A stretch of 64,000 nucleotides of DNA from contig JABAKD010000005.1 of assembly GCA_012845835.1 (NCBI GenBank), positions 9,288,823-9,352,822 of the forward strand. The letters are read 5' to 3'. The position numbers and the translations under genes are program-made. Source of the DNA: Undaria pinnatifida (lineage: Eukaryota > Sar > Phaeophyceae > Laminariales > Alariaceae). The notes beneath the pieces were generated by a model. That model made no database searches. It saw nothing but the letters and a program-made list of their open reading frames with translations, and was not told the origin of the DNA. Of the stretch, positions 49,039 to 58,539 are shown one piece after another (within the stretch, counting starts at the first letter, position 1; each line of letters opens with the position of its first letter).

Positions 49039-49330
49039 AAGAGTTAAATTGGCTTCAGTGGCCGTCACAATCCAAAAATCGAGGCGCTGTTCACTCGGGC
49101 TAGCATCACTGATCGCTAGCACGAAAAAATGCGCTTTCCCCATTTGTTAAAGGCGTTTTATGTTGGCGTTAATAAAACAGTTACATCGGCTTCAGTGGCT
49201 TGGCATTAACAAAACAGTTACATTGGCTTCAGTGGCCGTCAAAATCCAACAATCGAGCGCTGTTCACTCGGTCTAGCATCGCTGATCGCTAGCACAGAAG
49301 AAAAATTCGCTTTCCCCGTTTGTTATAATC
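49011..49330 (+). repeat. Tandem copies of the terminal exon end and 3' flank
   Basis: GGCGCTTCATATTGGCGTAA + ATAAAAGAGTTAAATTGGCT at 49015 is repeated as GGCGTTTTATGTTGGCGTTA + ATAAAACAGTTACATCGGCT at 49152 and TTGGCATTAACAAAACAGTT + ACATTGGCT at 49201. The flank CGAGGCGCTGTTCACTCGGG + CTAGCATCACTGATCGCTAG recurs at 49254. The copies lack an open frame. Confidence 0.85.
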
Positions 49331-49334
49331 ATAA

Positions 49335-49510
49335 CTTTTTCATTTCCCAGCTTCCGGACAAAGCCGTGGTCATACGTCTCTTTCCTTCTCCCTCCCCCCG
49401 AAACCTGCCGTCAATTTCATCGCGCAGAAGGTTGAGCATTTATTCCGCTGCTCATCGATCTGCATCGAACTTTGCCTACTCGCGCTCTCGCGCTTTCGGC
49501 GAGGCAAGAT
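49335..49510 (-). repeat. SINE-a copy, reverse
   Basis: TTTCCCAGCTTCCGGACAAA, GCCGTGGTCATACGTCTC, TCAATTTCATCGCGCAGAAG and GCGCTCTCGCGCTTTCGGCG match the SINE body in reverse. Confidence 0.65.
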
Positions 49511-49534
49511 AAAAAAGAACAATTGTGCACCTAT

Positions 49535-49900
49535 ATTGTGGCTGGTTCTACGATAGCTCCTGCCTGGTTGGTGGAAACCCGACGTGCTCCGTTCCGGCAT
49601 AGTAGGGATGCGAGGGTCTATGGTCATACGACTACGGCCATGCACAAACCGAGTACACCCCGCCCCCCCCAAAAAAAACCCCAGCGATTTCCTTTAACGA
49701 ACGTTTCACGGCTGCTCGGCACGAGGAATGATTCTATGCAAAGTATTCTTCATGAATTTTCTTGTGTCCAAAGGACTCTCCAACGCTAACGTCGGGGGGG
49801 GCAAGGGGCACCGTATTTCAGTAGATACCGCCGGGATCTGGTTTCAAAACCAGCGATTTCGAGGAAGAAAAGTTGGCGGGGGCTACCGTAGAACAACTTG
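49535..49900 (+). repeat. R9 element with an R8 fragment inserted in its left end
   Basis: R9 left tip GGCTGGTTCTACGATAGCTCC, then an R8 block 49559-49665 (TGCCTGGTTGGTGGAAACCC, GTAGGGATGCGAGGGTCTAT, ACGACTACGGCCATGCACAA), then R9 resumes with CCCAGCGATTTCCTTTAACG and ends GGGGGCTACCGTAGAACAAC. Confidence 0.8.
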
Positions 49901-50099
49901 TGTGCACCACCCGAGGTTCGCACCCCAGCGAAGCCGTCAGCAAGGATGACAGCAATCTACCGCTGACCCATGGTCAAACTTGCCCAGCGCAAACGTGCGA
50001 GGTCACTTTGACCTTGAAACGGGAGTTCTGCCGGGAATGGTGTGCCCGAGCGTCATGATCCTTCTTTCGAGTACCGCTTGCTAGGGTTACGAACATGAA

Positions 50100-50470
50100 G
50101 AAAATCATTTCCACGCTGCAAAAAAAAACTTATGCTGGGTCGGGTTATCGTTGAGCTGGCAACCTTCTCCCCATCTGCGCCGTTCACTGCTCGTAGGACT
50201 ACGAGCTTAAAAAAAGCGTCCACATTGCCCTGTGCACAACTGAGGCATGCCACAGTATCACCAAGATCATCTACAACATCTACAGTAGATCTCGTATCTG
50301 CTGCCGTCATGAGATGTCGCGCAGGATCTGCACATAAAGGGTACAGATTCAGCGCTAGAAACGTCCGCCATGTCATAGTAGATCGTACCGATCCCACCCG
50401 GTAACTCGAGCTATAGATCATACACTCCTTGAAAGATCTAGATCATCAAGCGAGGATCGATCGGCGATAT
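50100..50470. repeat. R7 copy
   Basis: ACCAAGATCATCTACAACAT, CTACAGTAGATCTCGTATCT, CGCGCAGGATCTGCACATAA and GAAAGATCTAGATCATCAAG. Confidence 0.6.
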
Positions 50471-50744
50471 TGTTCGACGTATGAAAGCATGCCCTGTCAC
50501 TCTATAGCTATAGAGAACGCGATCTGCTGAAAATCACGCCCGTCATCATCCTACGTTTCAACCATCGTGATTCTACTTTGGAGCACAAATTACTGGGGCT
50601 GCGAGCACAAAAAAAAGCGCCCGCGTTGTACTACATGCGCCGTTACTTATGCCGAATGTCGTTGCGCCGGCAGTTTCGTCCCATCCGTGCCTTTCACTCG
50701 GGCCACGATCACACCAAAGTGCCCACGGTGCAAATATTATGCTG

Positions 50745-50955
50745 ATTTTATATTTGGCTCGTCCCTTCTATTATCGTCGCACTTTTCTTTCTCCTCCTTC
50801 CCTAGACGAAACTCAGATCCGGGGTCACCAAGAAGGCTCTTCTCTCCCTCCCCCACTACGGTACGCGCCTTCAATTTTATCGCGGGAAGACTCCAGCTAG
50901 TTCTCCCCTCGTCGACTCGCATCCAACTGTTAGTTGAGGCGGGCATTTAGTTCGA
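50745..50955 (+). repeat. SINE-b copy
   Basis: CTTCCCTAGACGAAACTCAG + ATCCGGGGTCACC, TACGGTACGCGCCTTCAATT, TTATCGCGGGAAGACTCCAG and CTCGTCGACTCGCATCC. Confidence 0.65.
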
Positions 50956-50999
50956 GGACCGTTCTACTAGGCTCACGACCAAAAAGAAACGTCTACTTT

Positions 51000-51245
51000 G
51001 CACGCACGTGCTGTTACTTGAGCCTGATGTCGTTGCGCCGGCGCTCTTCTCCCCATCTCGCCGGCCTCGCGCTGGCCCCTCCCGTCGTGTGAGAGTCCTC
51101 TGCACCGGCGGTTACATGGAGGGTTTTCAAACGAACCAGGTCGTGGTGAAGGCGGGGGCAAGAATGTACGTCATGAAAACAAAACACTTGAAAGCATGAC
51201 ACCATTTATCCCGCCATTGCCGAAGGAACGGAACATCCCTGAACC
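51000..51245. other. GC-rich stretch, coding uncertain
   Basis: 51080-51190 has an open plus frame (RVRVLCTGGYMEGFQTNQ, VVVKAGARMYVMKTKHLK) and open minus frames. No splice sites or family allow a choice. Confidence 0.2.
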
Positions 51246-51249
51246 GTCT

Positions 51250-51835
51250 TCACCCCTTCAGAGCTGCATTAAAAAAAAATGGCCAAAAAATCGTCCCATA
51301 ATAACTTCAAGTAACTCGTCCCCCAAAACACGGGTGCAGTCCTAAAACGGGTTAAGATGGCGTAGCGAACGCGGCGCGGTAACCTTTTTTAGCGTGTGCG
51401 ATAACTTACCTCGCATGTAGCGGTGCACGCGCTTGTACTTGTCGGGGTTGAGGATTCTGTCGCGTTTCAACTCTTCCGCGTCCCTCGCGCGACTCCGCGC
51501 GAGAGCCGAGACCCTGCGAGTCGGAAGGGAACAGGTGTTTCAGGGTGGATCAACCATCAGTGATTCCGTCCGTTGCTCGTAGGACCAAGGGTATGGCAGG
51601 AAAGGTACGCCCTTTTTCACTATCGGATCTGAGCGACTCGCACGAGCGACTCTATACCTCACTGACAAAAAAAAGGGCTTCTTTGTCGCAGCGTAGGTTA
51701 CCATTCCATGGCCGTCTCATACAAGCACAATAAAAATGTCACGAAAGCTTAACCCCTTTAGAGCCCCGAATCCCTCTCTATACCCAATGCAAGTAATTTT
51801 GTCCCCAAAAACGGATTTCCAGCCGTAAAGAGGCT
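51250..51835. repeat. Two R4 copies and unassigned sequence
   Basis: 51250-51360 (ACCCCTTCAGAGCTGCATTA to TCCTAAAACGGGTTAAG) and 51745-51835 (AACCCCTTTAGAGCCCCGAA to CCAGCCGTAAAGAGGCTGAG). Confidence 0.6.
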
Positions 51836-51909
51836 GAGACCAAAAAGGAAAAAGTGGGGTCACTCGCGCGAGTGACCCCGAGCCACTGCAAAAAAAAAGG
51901 ACTTCAAAA

Positions 51910-52200
51910 GTGACCCCCCTGCCGTAGTCACAGAAAACAAACTTTAACTCATTGGCGCTGTCATCCATAATCAAGAAAATAGGCACAAGGTGCCTAAGTC
52001 CGTCTTACGGGCGGTTCTTGGGAGGATGCAGGTCACCCTTCATGCGAATCGCCGAACACCTCACGGCGCTTCGCGCTTGGTGGTGCAAGCAATGTCTGCC
52101 TGGTTGGCGAAACCCGACGTGCTCCGTCCTGGCATCGTAGGCATGCGAGGGTCCATGGTCTTACGACTACGGCCATGCACAAACTGAGTACACCCCTCCC
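51910..52200 (+). repeat. R8 copy, near full length
   Basis: CACAAGGTGCCTAAGTCCGT, GGTCACCCTTCATGCGAATC, CACGGCGCTTCGCGCTTGGT and TTACGACTACGGCCATGCAC. Confidence 0.75.
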
Positions 52201-52559
52201 TACCATAGATTTAGCCGCTGTGCAAAACACAAGGCTCAGGCGACACAATGAAACAACCCCCCCCCCCCCCGACAACCATCGTACACACCTCGTAAACTGT
52301 TCTGCTCGTGTTCTGAGAACCGCAGCGTGCTTGTTGCCCCTCTTGAGCATGTCCTCGTTAACTCTTTTCACCCTGGCTACCTACACGGGAAGCGCGCATC
52401 GTCAGCAAAAGGCAAAGCGAAGCGGGGGGGGGGGGGGGGGGGGGGTGCTTGTCGTCCGAGAGCCCCCGCGCGCGCGCTCAAAAGCTTCACAACGAACAAC
52501 GGGTTCGGTTACAAACCCGTTGACTGTGCTTACTAGATACGATGGGAATAAGACAACGG

Positions 52560-53000
52560 TTTCTTGATATTCTGGGGGGTTTCCAATAATAGGTTGGCTA
52601 CTCCGTTCGACGTTAAGCGCACAATCAGCAAGATCTTATGGGGTCCAAGCAGATCAACCGGCAAAACGACGAATACGATAACATCAAGCGTCTACGAAGA
52701 CCTTGCAGCAGTGCGAGTATTACCACGATGCACGCGTGTCCCAAAAGCCACCCGGTATTGCAGTTTCAACACATCCCTTACCCCAGCTGCTCCGTGTCGT
52801 CTGGCCCATACTTGAAACCGTAGTTCTTTCCCTATTTTTTCATCTCCTCTGAAGGTCCAAAGGGGTCAGTTTTTGCCCTCTACAGCAAAACGTCCAGGAA
52901 CTACTTCGTGCCGGATACAGCGGGAGACGAACGGAGTCGAGGAGAAGGCAACGTGCACACCGTTTCTTGTGGCCAAATCTGAAACCGCAGTGTACGGTAT
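52560..53000. other. Stretch with several open frames, unassigned
   Basis: 52640-52820 has a plus frame to TAG (NRQNDEYDNIKRLRRP, SHPVLQFQHIPYPSCS). 52870-53000 is open in two plus frames and one minus frame (DLATRNGVHVAFSSTPFV). No frame combines with clear splice sites, so I leave it uncalled. Confidence 0.2.
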
Positions 53001-53009
53001 ATCCGATAT

Positions 53010-53242
53010 TTTTAGGGCGTTTCACGGGTCGGATGGATCACTTCTCGGTATACTAGTCGGATCGTTTCGTCAGGGTGACCCGACCCCGACCCGTGACATC
53101 TGAAAACCTCCTGACCTGACCCGATCCGACCCGCGAGTTTTCCAAAACCCTCTGGTCCAACCCGGCTCAACCCGCGAGGTTTTCGAACACCTCTTGATCC
53201 TACCGGCGGGCCGGGTCATGACCCGTGAAAAGCCCTGGATGT
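53010..53242. repeat. R1 fold-back element, well preserved
   Basis: TTAGGGCGTTTCACGGGTCG at the left and CATGACCCGTGAAAAGCCCT GGA at the right; GACCC-type right half. Confidence 0.82.
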
Positions 53243-53432
53243 TTATTATTCCCAAACAGCTGTCTTAAAAGTACGTACAAACCACGGATTTCTCCTGTTC
53301 GGTTCCCAAACTCCAGCAAAAATCCTCTCCATTGTTACGACCGTGATATTTTTGCACGTGGTTGCTAGTAATACATGGAGACCGTATTGATCGGTATCTT
53401 GCGCTACCGGTATCTTTTACACGCCACCGCAC

Positions 53433-53542
53433 CTGGTCACCACCCGCCGTAGTCCCGAACGACCCCTTCCGTTGCGCCAGCGAAGTCTGGAACCACACAT
53501 TATCGGTCTCCGCATCGTAAGTCACGCGGAACACCCACGTCC
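53433..53542 (-). CDS. Probable exon of a minus-strand gene
   Basis: Reading leftward: acceptor GTGGTCAG, two bases, then TWVFRVTYDAETDNVWFQ, TSLAQRKGSFGTTAGGDQ, donor GACCAG|GTGCGG; phase 1 in, phase 0 out. The alternation of aromatic/hydrophobic and polar residues (WVFRVTYD, NVWFQTS) suggests beta-strands. The frame stays open past both ends. No family was recognised. Related but broken copies of its upstream flank lie at 53790 and 53960. Confidence 0.5.
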
Positions 53543-53559
53543 CTGACCACCCCGCACCC

Positions 53560-54155
53560 TCCACCGCGCTCAGAGCGAGCGTGTACTACATATACCACGG
53601 GCGAAGAGAGTTGCGTGCGTGGTTTGGGTTGGAGCGAAAGTGGGCGGGCGGGGACCAATTGGGAAGACGGGAGGAGGGCGCGCGGGGGGGGGGGGGGAGG
53701 GGGGGGGGACTTAAGCACACCGAAATACTTATCCTACCGAATACAGTATATCTAACAAGTTTGTCCCCCCCCAAAAGTGCATGGAATGTACTATAGATGT
53801 CACCAACGACGCGTTGTTGTTTGAAGTTGGGGAGAGAAGGCGGGCGATGAACCGATGGGGAAGTAGGGGTGGAGCGGGGGGAGGAGGTTGTAATCACTAC
53901 CATGCATGGCCAGAGTCTTAACAAGAAAAAAAAAGACCGTCGCACCCCCACAACGCCGGGAAAGAAAAGAGCACATTGGGTTTTCACCGACCAGTCAGAC
54001 CCGAACACCCCGCGCCCTCGACCGCGCTCAGAGCGAGCGTGTACTATATATGTCACCATGAAAACTCGTCGTTCGTTTTGGCTTAGGGCGAGCGGGAGTG
54101 TTACAACCGGTTGGGAAGTGAGGAGGAGAGCGGCGGGGGGGAAGGGTTAGCCCTC
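53560..54155. repeat. Three diverged copies of a GC-rich segment
   Basis: ACCGCGCTCAGAGCGAGCGT + GTACTACATATACCACGGGC (53561), GTACTATAGATGTCACCAAC (53788) and ACCGCGCTCAGAGCGAGCGT + GTACTATATATGTCACCATG (54018). Each is followed by a G-rich block with (G)GGAGAAGGCGGGCG- or GGAAGTGAGGAGGAGAG-type sequence. Poly-G at 53682-53708. Confidence 0.75.
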
Positions 54156-54179
54156 GTACCACAGAAAACACTATATTTT

Positions 54180-54540
54180 ACTGTTTCTGAGTTCACCGTC
54201 CCCGAAAACGAAGGCGAAGTTCCGAAAGGGATACTTAGAGACGCCTTTGGACGTGCAACCTAGCGCCAATACGCCACATCATCTACGCGGCGAGTTGCCT
54301 CGCGCCCCCTCGCTAGACATGCATACGCGCGCGGGTGAAAAACAGGGACTATTGGGAACGCATTTTCGACGCTCAAGTACGGGACGCTGCAGAGGTGCTG
54401 AGAGTGCTGATCGAACCGACTTAAAGGTGGGGAGCACAAGTCCCGAGCCCCGGTACTAACGCGAAAAACGTTCTACATTAATTCCAAGTAACTTGTCCAA
54501 AAAAACGGGGGTGTAGCTCTAACAGAGATAACGCCTTGGG
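54180..54540. other. R4 remnants around unassigned sequence
   Basis: 54465-54535 is R4 (ACATTAATTCCAAGTAACTT, GTAGCTCTAACAGAGATAAC); 54240-54450 shows no assignable content. Confidence 0.4.
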
Positions 54541-54689
54541 GTGGGTTTCCACATCCTTTGGAGTGCGTGTCTCAGGAATCAGGAAGGGCTTTGCTTCAGG
54601 CGACCAAAGCACTCACGCGGCCAAAACACAGTTGTTACCCTCACATAAGCCCTGCTACTACCGCAAACGTGATCACACTCTTTTTTCTT

Positions 54690-54930
54690 CTTTTTTTTCC
54701 TTCTATTCTCTTTTTCTTTTTCTTTTTTCTTATTTTTTGCTCATCCCATTTACTATCTTCGCTCTTTATCTTTCTCCTTCTCCGTCCCTAAACATAATTC
54801 AGACCCGGGGTCACTAAGCAGGATTTTCTTTCCCCTCCCCACCATTAATACGGTACGCGCTTTAATTTCCATCGCGAGAAGAATCCAGCACTTTCTTCCC
54901 TCGTCGCCTCCCATCGGGTCGGACACTCTG
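54690..54930 (+). repeat. SINE-b copy
   Basis: TTCGCTCTTTATCTTTCTCC, ATTCAGACCCGGGGTCACTA, TACGGTACGCGCTTTAATTT, CCATCGCGAGAAGAATCCAG and CTCGTCGCCTCCCATC, preceded by a T-rich tract (its A-tail on the other strand). Confidence 0.65.
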
Positions 54931-55179
54931 ATTCCGAGCACAAGGTCCCGGAAAAACGAGTTGAACTCTACATGGGTTTTAATCATCACCACATCAAAGT
55001 TAGTCCATGTCTACAGGACAGGCTCCGATAGCTCTGGGGTGGAAGACATTGCGAGTTTCGGACGGCAACCTATTTTTATTCTTCAGATTTTGACTTCAGG
55101 CCCTTACAATTGAGCGCGGCGTGTCTCGTTCCCAGCCCGGCAGGTGAAAAAACGTTGGATTCGGCGCGGATATTTTCGT

Positions 55180-55368
55180 TGCAGCACTTTATAGGGGTCT
55201 CCCCAGTAAGGCGGTGGTATGCCAGACGGCACTATGAACGCCTTATAGGGGGAACCCGCACTATTCAATCCAGGTTAGGAGTGCAATTCCCCAGACGCGC
55301 CAAGCGATTTTGACCGCCTTATATGGGGATACCGCACTATTGGGGGGACCCCTACTGCAGTAAACGGG
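55180..55368. repeat. R5 element
   Basis: TATAGGGGTCTCCCCAGTAA + GGCGGTGGTATGCCAGA at the left; CGCACTATTGGGGGGACCCC + TACTGCAGTA at the right. Confidence 0.72.
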
Positions 55369-55369
55369 A

Positions 55370-56125
55370 GTCTGCTACTCACCTGCAGGACTGGGAAGGA
55401 AAAACGCCGCTGTTTTTCTGAGAGCCTCACTTCTACATCTGAAAACTAAAACTCCAGCTGCAAAACTCTCTCATACCTCGTAGGAAAGACAAACGCTAGG
55501 GCGTGTGATATTATACAAAATCAAAATCACCTGCAGATGAGACTGCTCTTGCTCCTCGTCTTCTTCCTTCTCCTCGCTCTCCTTGGCCGTTCTTCCTTTC
55601 CTTCTCCTGCTCCCCTTCCTTCTGCTTTCCCCCTTCCTGTTGCTGTCCCGACGCCTGCTATCGTCCAACTCGACGCGAGGCACGGGCGAGCTACTCTCGC
55701 GGTGAAGCACAATCCTCAGCGGAGAAAGAGACCACGTGCTCAAACCAGGCCGGGTCAGAAGGACAAGAGTCGATCCCTGCAGTTTGGGGGAGAAGAGGGT
55801 CATCGTTGTAACAGCGGCGACGACCGTCATCGCTAAAAAAAACAAAACAAAAAAGTCCGCCCCGTTAAGGCACGCAACACAGACAAAAAAGGCACCAAGC
55901 GCGCTTTTTCGCCCAGATTTTTCTTTGTATTAACATACCTCAGCACAACATGCAGCGATACTTGTTGCTGTGCCGTTCCCTAGATGTTACCTGGACATAA
56001 CTAAGGTTGGATTCGGGCAGACAACCGATAGCCTGGCTCTCGATTGTCGGCGCAAGGCGTGCACGGATGCGGGCAATTCTCGATAATACTGATTAGGTTC
56101 CGAGCCGCGCGCCCGGATAGAGGTA
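55370..56125. other. Unassigned, with a Leu/Pro-rich open frame
   Basis: 55537-55836 is open on both strands (plus: signal-peptide-like MRLLLLLVFFLLLALLGRS; minus: Arg/Lys/Glu-rich). It is a CTTCCTTC-type pyrimidine-biased tract, and the apparent signal peptide is probably composition. No splice or family support. Confidence 0.25.
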
Positions 56126-56129
56126 GCAC

Positions 56130-56520
56130 ATTTCGTTTTTTTTTTTCTTTTCTGGACGACGGGGCTCCTTAAGCCAAAACCCTTGGAAGGTCGTTCGTAT
56201 TTTCAATCTGATTCTTTGGTGTCCCTAGTCCATGGGACTTGTTCACGGGAGTGCACTTTCCGTTTACTCATAATCATATAGTGGGTGGGTACCTGGTCTT
56301 AAAAAGGTTGGATGAGCTTTTCGCGCTATTTGTTGTTGTTGTTGTTGTTTTTTGCTGATGTTGTTTATTTTTACTTTTTTTTGGATATGGTTTTTTTTCG
56401 TGTTTTATCACAAAATTCTCCAAATTTACGGCCAGCCACTTCAGGTTTAACTTTTCACACCTTCTCAAGTGAGGCAGAGCCTCCGACAAAAACTGGTGCA
56501 CCTCCATCTCAGCATGGGTC
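56130..56520 (+). repeat. R2 copy with internal insertions
   Basis: GCCCGGATAGAGGTAGCACA, TGGACGACGGGGCTCCTTAA, GGTGTCCCTAGTCCATGGGA, CTCAAGTGAGGCAGAGCCTC and CTGGTGCACCTCCATCTCAG + CATGGGTC. A TTG microsatellite lies at 56328-56350. Confidence 0.6.
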
Positions 56521-56834
56521 AATAATTGGCTTCCGTTGCGTTTGCAATTTGGAGCGCACGGTTAAGTTCCTCGCGACGTTAAGGTATGGTGCAGGGGCGG
56601 CAATAACATTTTCTGACGCACCCACCTTAGCACTCGAGGAAATTTACAGCTCACGCGACAACCGACCGCGAGACTAAACAAAACCTACAAGCCCGATACG
56701 CAGTCTCATCTGGCGCTTGCTAGGTGTACACCAAACAACAGCGACAAACACGCGCGGGGCTCCAGCACTGTCGGCTAGCTCCTCGCCTGAAGAGCCCGGT
56801 CGGCGAGGAATTCGTCGGGCAGAAAGCGCTACAG

Positions 56835-57205
56835 CAGTAGGGGTCCCCCAGTAAGGCGGTGGTATGCGAGAGGGCACTATGACCGCCTTATAGGGGAAGC
56901 CGCCTTATTCATTGCGGGTTATGAGTGCGATTTTTCAGTCATGTTCAGCGATTTTGACCGCCATATATAGGGATACCGCACTACTCAGACCGCCTTATCG
57001 AGGGACCCCCACTGTACTCCATCATAGCATGCGTGTTACAATAAGGAGTAAATCGGTGGTATGCCAGAGCAATGTGACCGCCTTATAGAGGAAAGTCGCC
57101 CTATTCATTCCAGGCTTTGAGTGCGATTCCCCAGTCATACCCAGCGATTTTGACCGCCTTTTATCGGGATGTCGCCTTATTCAGGGACCCCCACTGTACG
57201 AACTC
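56835..57205. repeat. Two R5 elements
   Basis: First: TAGGGGTCCCCCAGTAAGGC to AGGGACCCCCACTGTACTCC. Second: GGTGGTATGCCAGAGCAATG to AGGGACCCCCACTGTACGAA. Confidence 0.78.
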
Positions 57206-57379
57206 CTACCGTCGATGCGTTTTACAATAAGGACGTTATGATCCATATCTACGTTTAACGTGCAGTTACTTCGCAAGCGTAAACTAAGCGTCTTGTTCTA
57301 CTAGATTGCGGGGAATTACAACGTGCGGCGAAACTTAAAGTTGTTCCTTCTTGCCGGTGTACTGTATTAAAACCTATCT

Positions 57380-57700
57380 ATCGGGAGGTTGAAGTGATCG
57401 CATTGCAGGGTAACTATTAATAGCATACCCACCGTAAGTATCAGGGAACGTTCCGTAGGTATCAGAGAACGTTCCAGGAAACACGCTGTAGGACGGACTG
57501 TCGGCTCGTATATACGACAACCATATACAGCTCACTTTCCAGTCCTCTTCCTTACCGCACCGCTTACGAGGTAGTATAACGCGTGTTTTGCACATGGCTT
57601 CGTGACAAAACAGAAACCAATCTGGAGAAAAAAAAACGCGACACCTCGGCCTACAAGAGCACACATCGGCATATAAGAGTACGAGGACGACCATAGACAC
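57380..57700 (-). CDS. Possible minus-strand exons
   Basis: Reading leftward, a strong tract TTTTTTTTTCTCCAG is followed by a 66-bp segment open in phase 0 (IGFCFVTKPCAKHALYYL) with donor GTGCG|GTAAGG. Further on, a frame with SVFPGTFSDTYGTFPDTY and GGYAINSYPAM is coding-like. The two are in different frames, and connecting them needs a 70-bp intron ending CCTACAG. Tentative. Confidence 0.3.
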
Positions 57701-57793
57701 TCAATACACAGTACCTGTCGCTACGAACTCGCGCAGAAAAAAATATATATGTGGTTATGGTCAACATGCCTGAGTTGACGTACGGCGGACGCT

Positions 57794-57934
57794 TCAGGAA
57801 CCTCGAAAAGAGCGCCCCAATAGGTTGGCTTCGCGCGAATCTATTCCATCATAAATCCGCGGAGTCGGAGAGGCCATCCTTGGTATGTCGGCTGGGAGGG
57901 GATGCGCAGCGCAGCGCCCTTCCCCTCTTCTGTC
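57794..57934 (-). CDS. Possible minus-strand terminal exon
   Basis: After acceptor GGTATGGGCAG the frame reads DRRGEGRCAAHPLPADIP, RMASPTPRIYDGIDSREA, NLLGRSFRGS and TGA. Phase 0 matches the donor of the exon at 58032, implying a short intron of about 97 bp. The plus strand is also open here (ELTYGGRFRNLEKSAPIG with a GTATGT donor), so strand is not certain. Confidence 0.35.
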   Translation of the reverse strand, partial: DRRGEGRCAAHPLPADIPRMASPTPRIYDGIDSREANLLGRSFRGS

Positions 57935-58031
57935 CTGCCCATACCATCCAAGTACCGGCAAAAAACATACATTTCGAGAAGCTAGCATTTGCTTACAATT
58001 ACGTTGCTGGACCATAACAAGGTTTGCTCAC

Positions 58032-58108
58032 CACATCTTCTGGGGACGTCTCGGCCGCCATCAGCTCGCAATCGCTTCGCCCGTCGAACACGTCCAAATT
58101 TTTTAGCC
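58032..58108 (-). CDS. Probable minus-strand exon
   Basis: Acceptor GCGTCTTGCAAG, two bases, then LKNLDVFDGRSDCELMAA, ETSPEDV, donor GATGTG|GTGAGC; phase 1 in, phase 0 out. The amino-acid composition is typical of real protein and the splice sites are good. No domain was recognised. Confidence 0.5.
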
Positions 58109-58194
58109 CTTGCAAGACGCAATGACGGCGAGCAGATGGGCGTACGAAAACAAAAAAACAATATGTCAAGCAACCAAACAAATACTGTAAACGG

Positions 58195-58285
58195 GCGGCC
58201 GGCGCATCACGCAGCTTGCGAAGATGAGTATCGACCCTGAAAAAAATACCGAACTCACAGCTGACGTGTTTAGAATACTTTAATA
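58195..58285. repeat. Dispersed fragment
   Basis: ACGCAGCTTGCGAAGATGAG, ACCGAACTCACAGCTGACGT and GAATACTTTAATAAAAT match 41400-41475. Confidence 0.65.
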
Positions 58286-58299
58286 AAATACTGCTGTGT

Positions 58300-58415
58300 C
58301 GGACAAACAAAAAAAAAGTTCTTTCAACGACCACATTGGTTTGGTAAACGACAACAACACCGGCTCTTTCAAGCCCATTGCCGTTTCGCGGCCAATCACC
58401 TGTTCTGGGCTAGGA
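58300..58415 (-). CDS. Possible minus-strand exon
   Basis: Reading leftward, after TTTGTTTTATTTTTAAACGC...CCTAGCCCAG the frame reads QVIGRETAMGLKEPVLLS, FTKPMWSLKE. The acceptor is reasonable but no donor was identified before the T-rich run at 58306. Confidence 0.3.
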
Positions 58416-58539
58416 GTCCCAGCGTTTAAAAATAAAACAAAAAATGCTCTGATACGAACGGAAGGGATACATCCGTGCACCTTCTCTTCCATCTCTACGA
58501 CGCCACAGACCCCTTTCAGATACAGCAGTATTGACCCCT

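Noticed and set aside
53586-54059. 157-residue minus-strand ORF
   Set aside because: It spans duplicated low-complexity GC-rich blocks and poly-G/C runs; composition is Ser/Pro/Arg-biased with no domain.
55537-55836. Secreted protein with signal peptide
   Set aside because: The Leu-rich start comes from a CTTCCTTC pyrimidine tract, the opposite strand is equally open, and there is no splice or family support.
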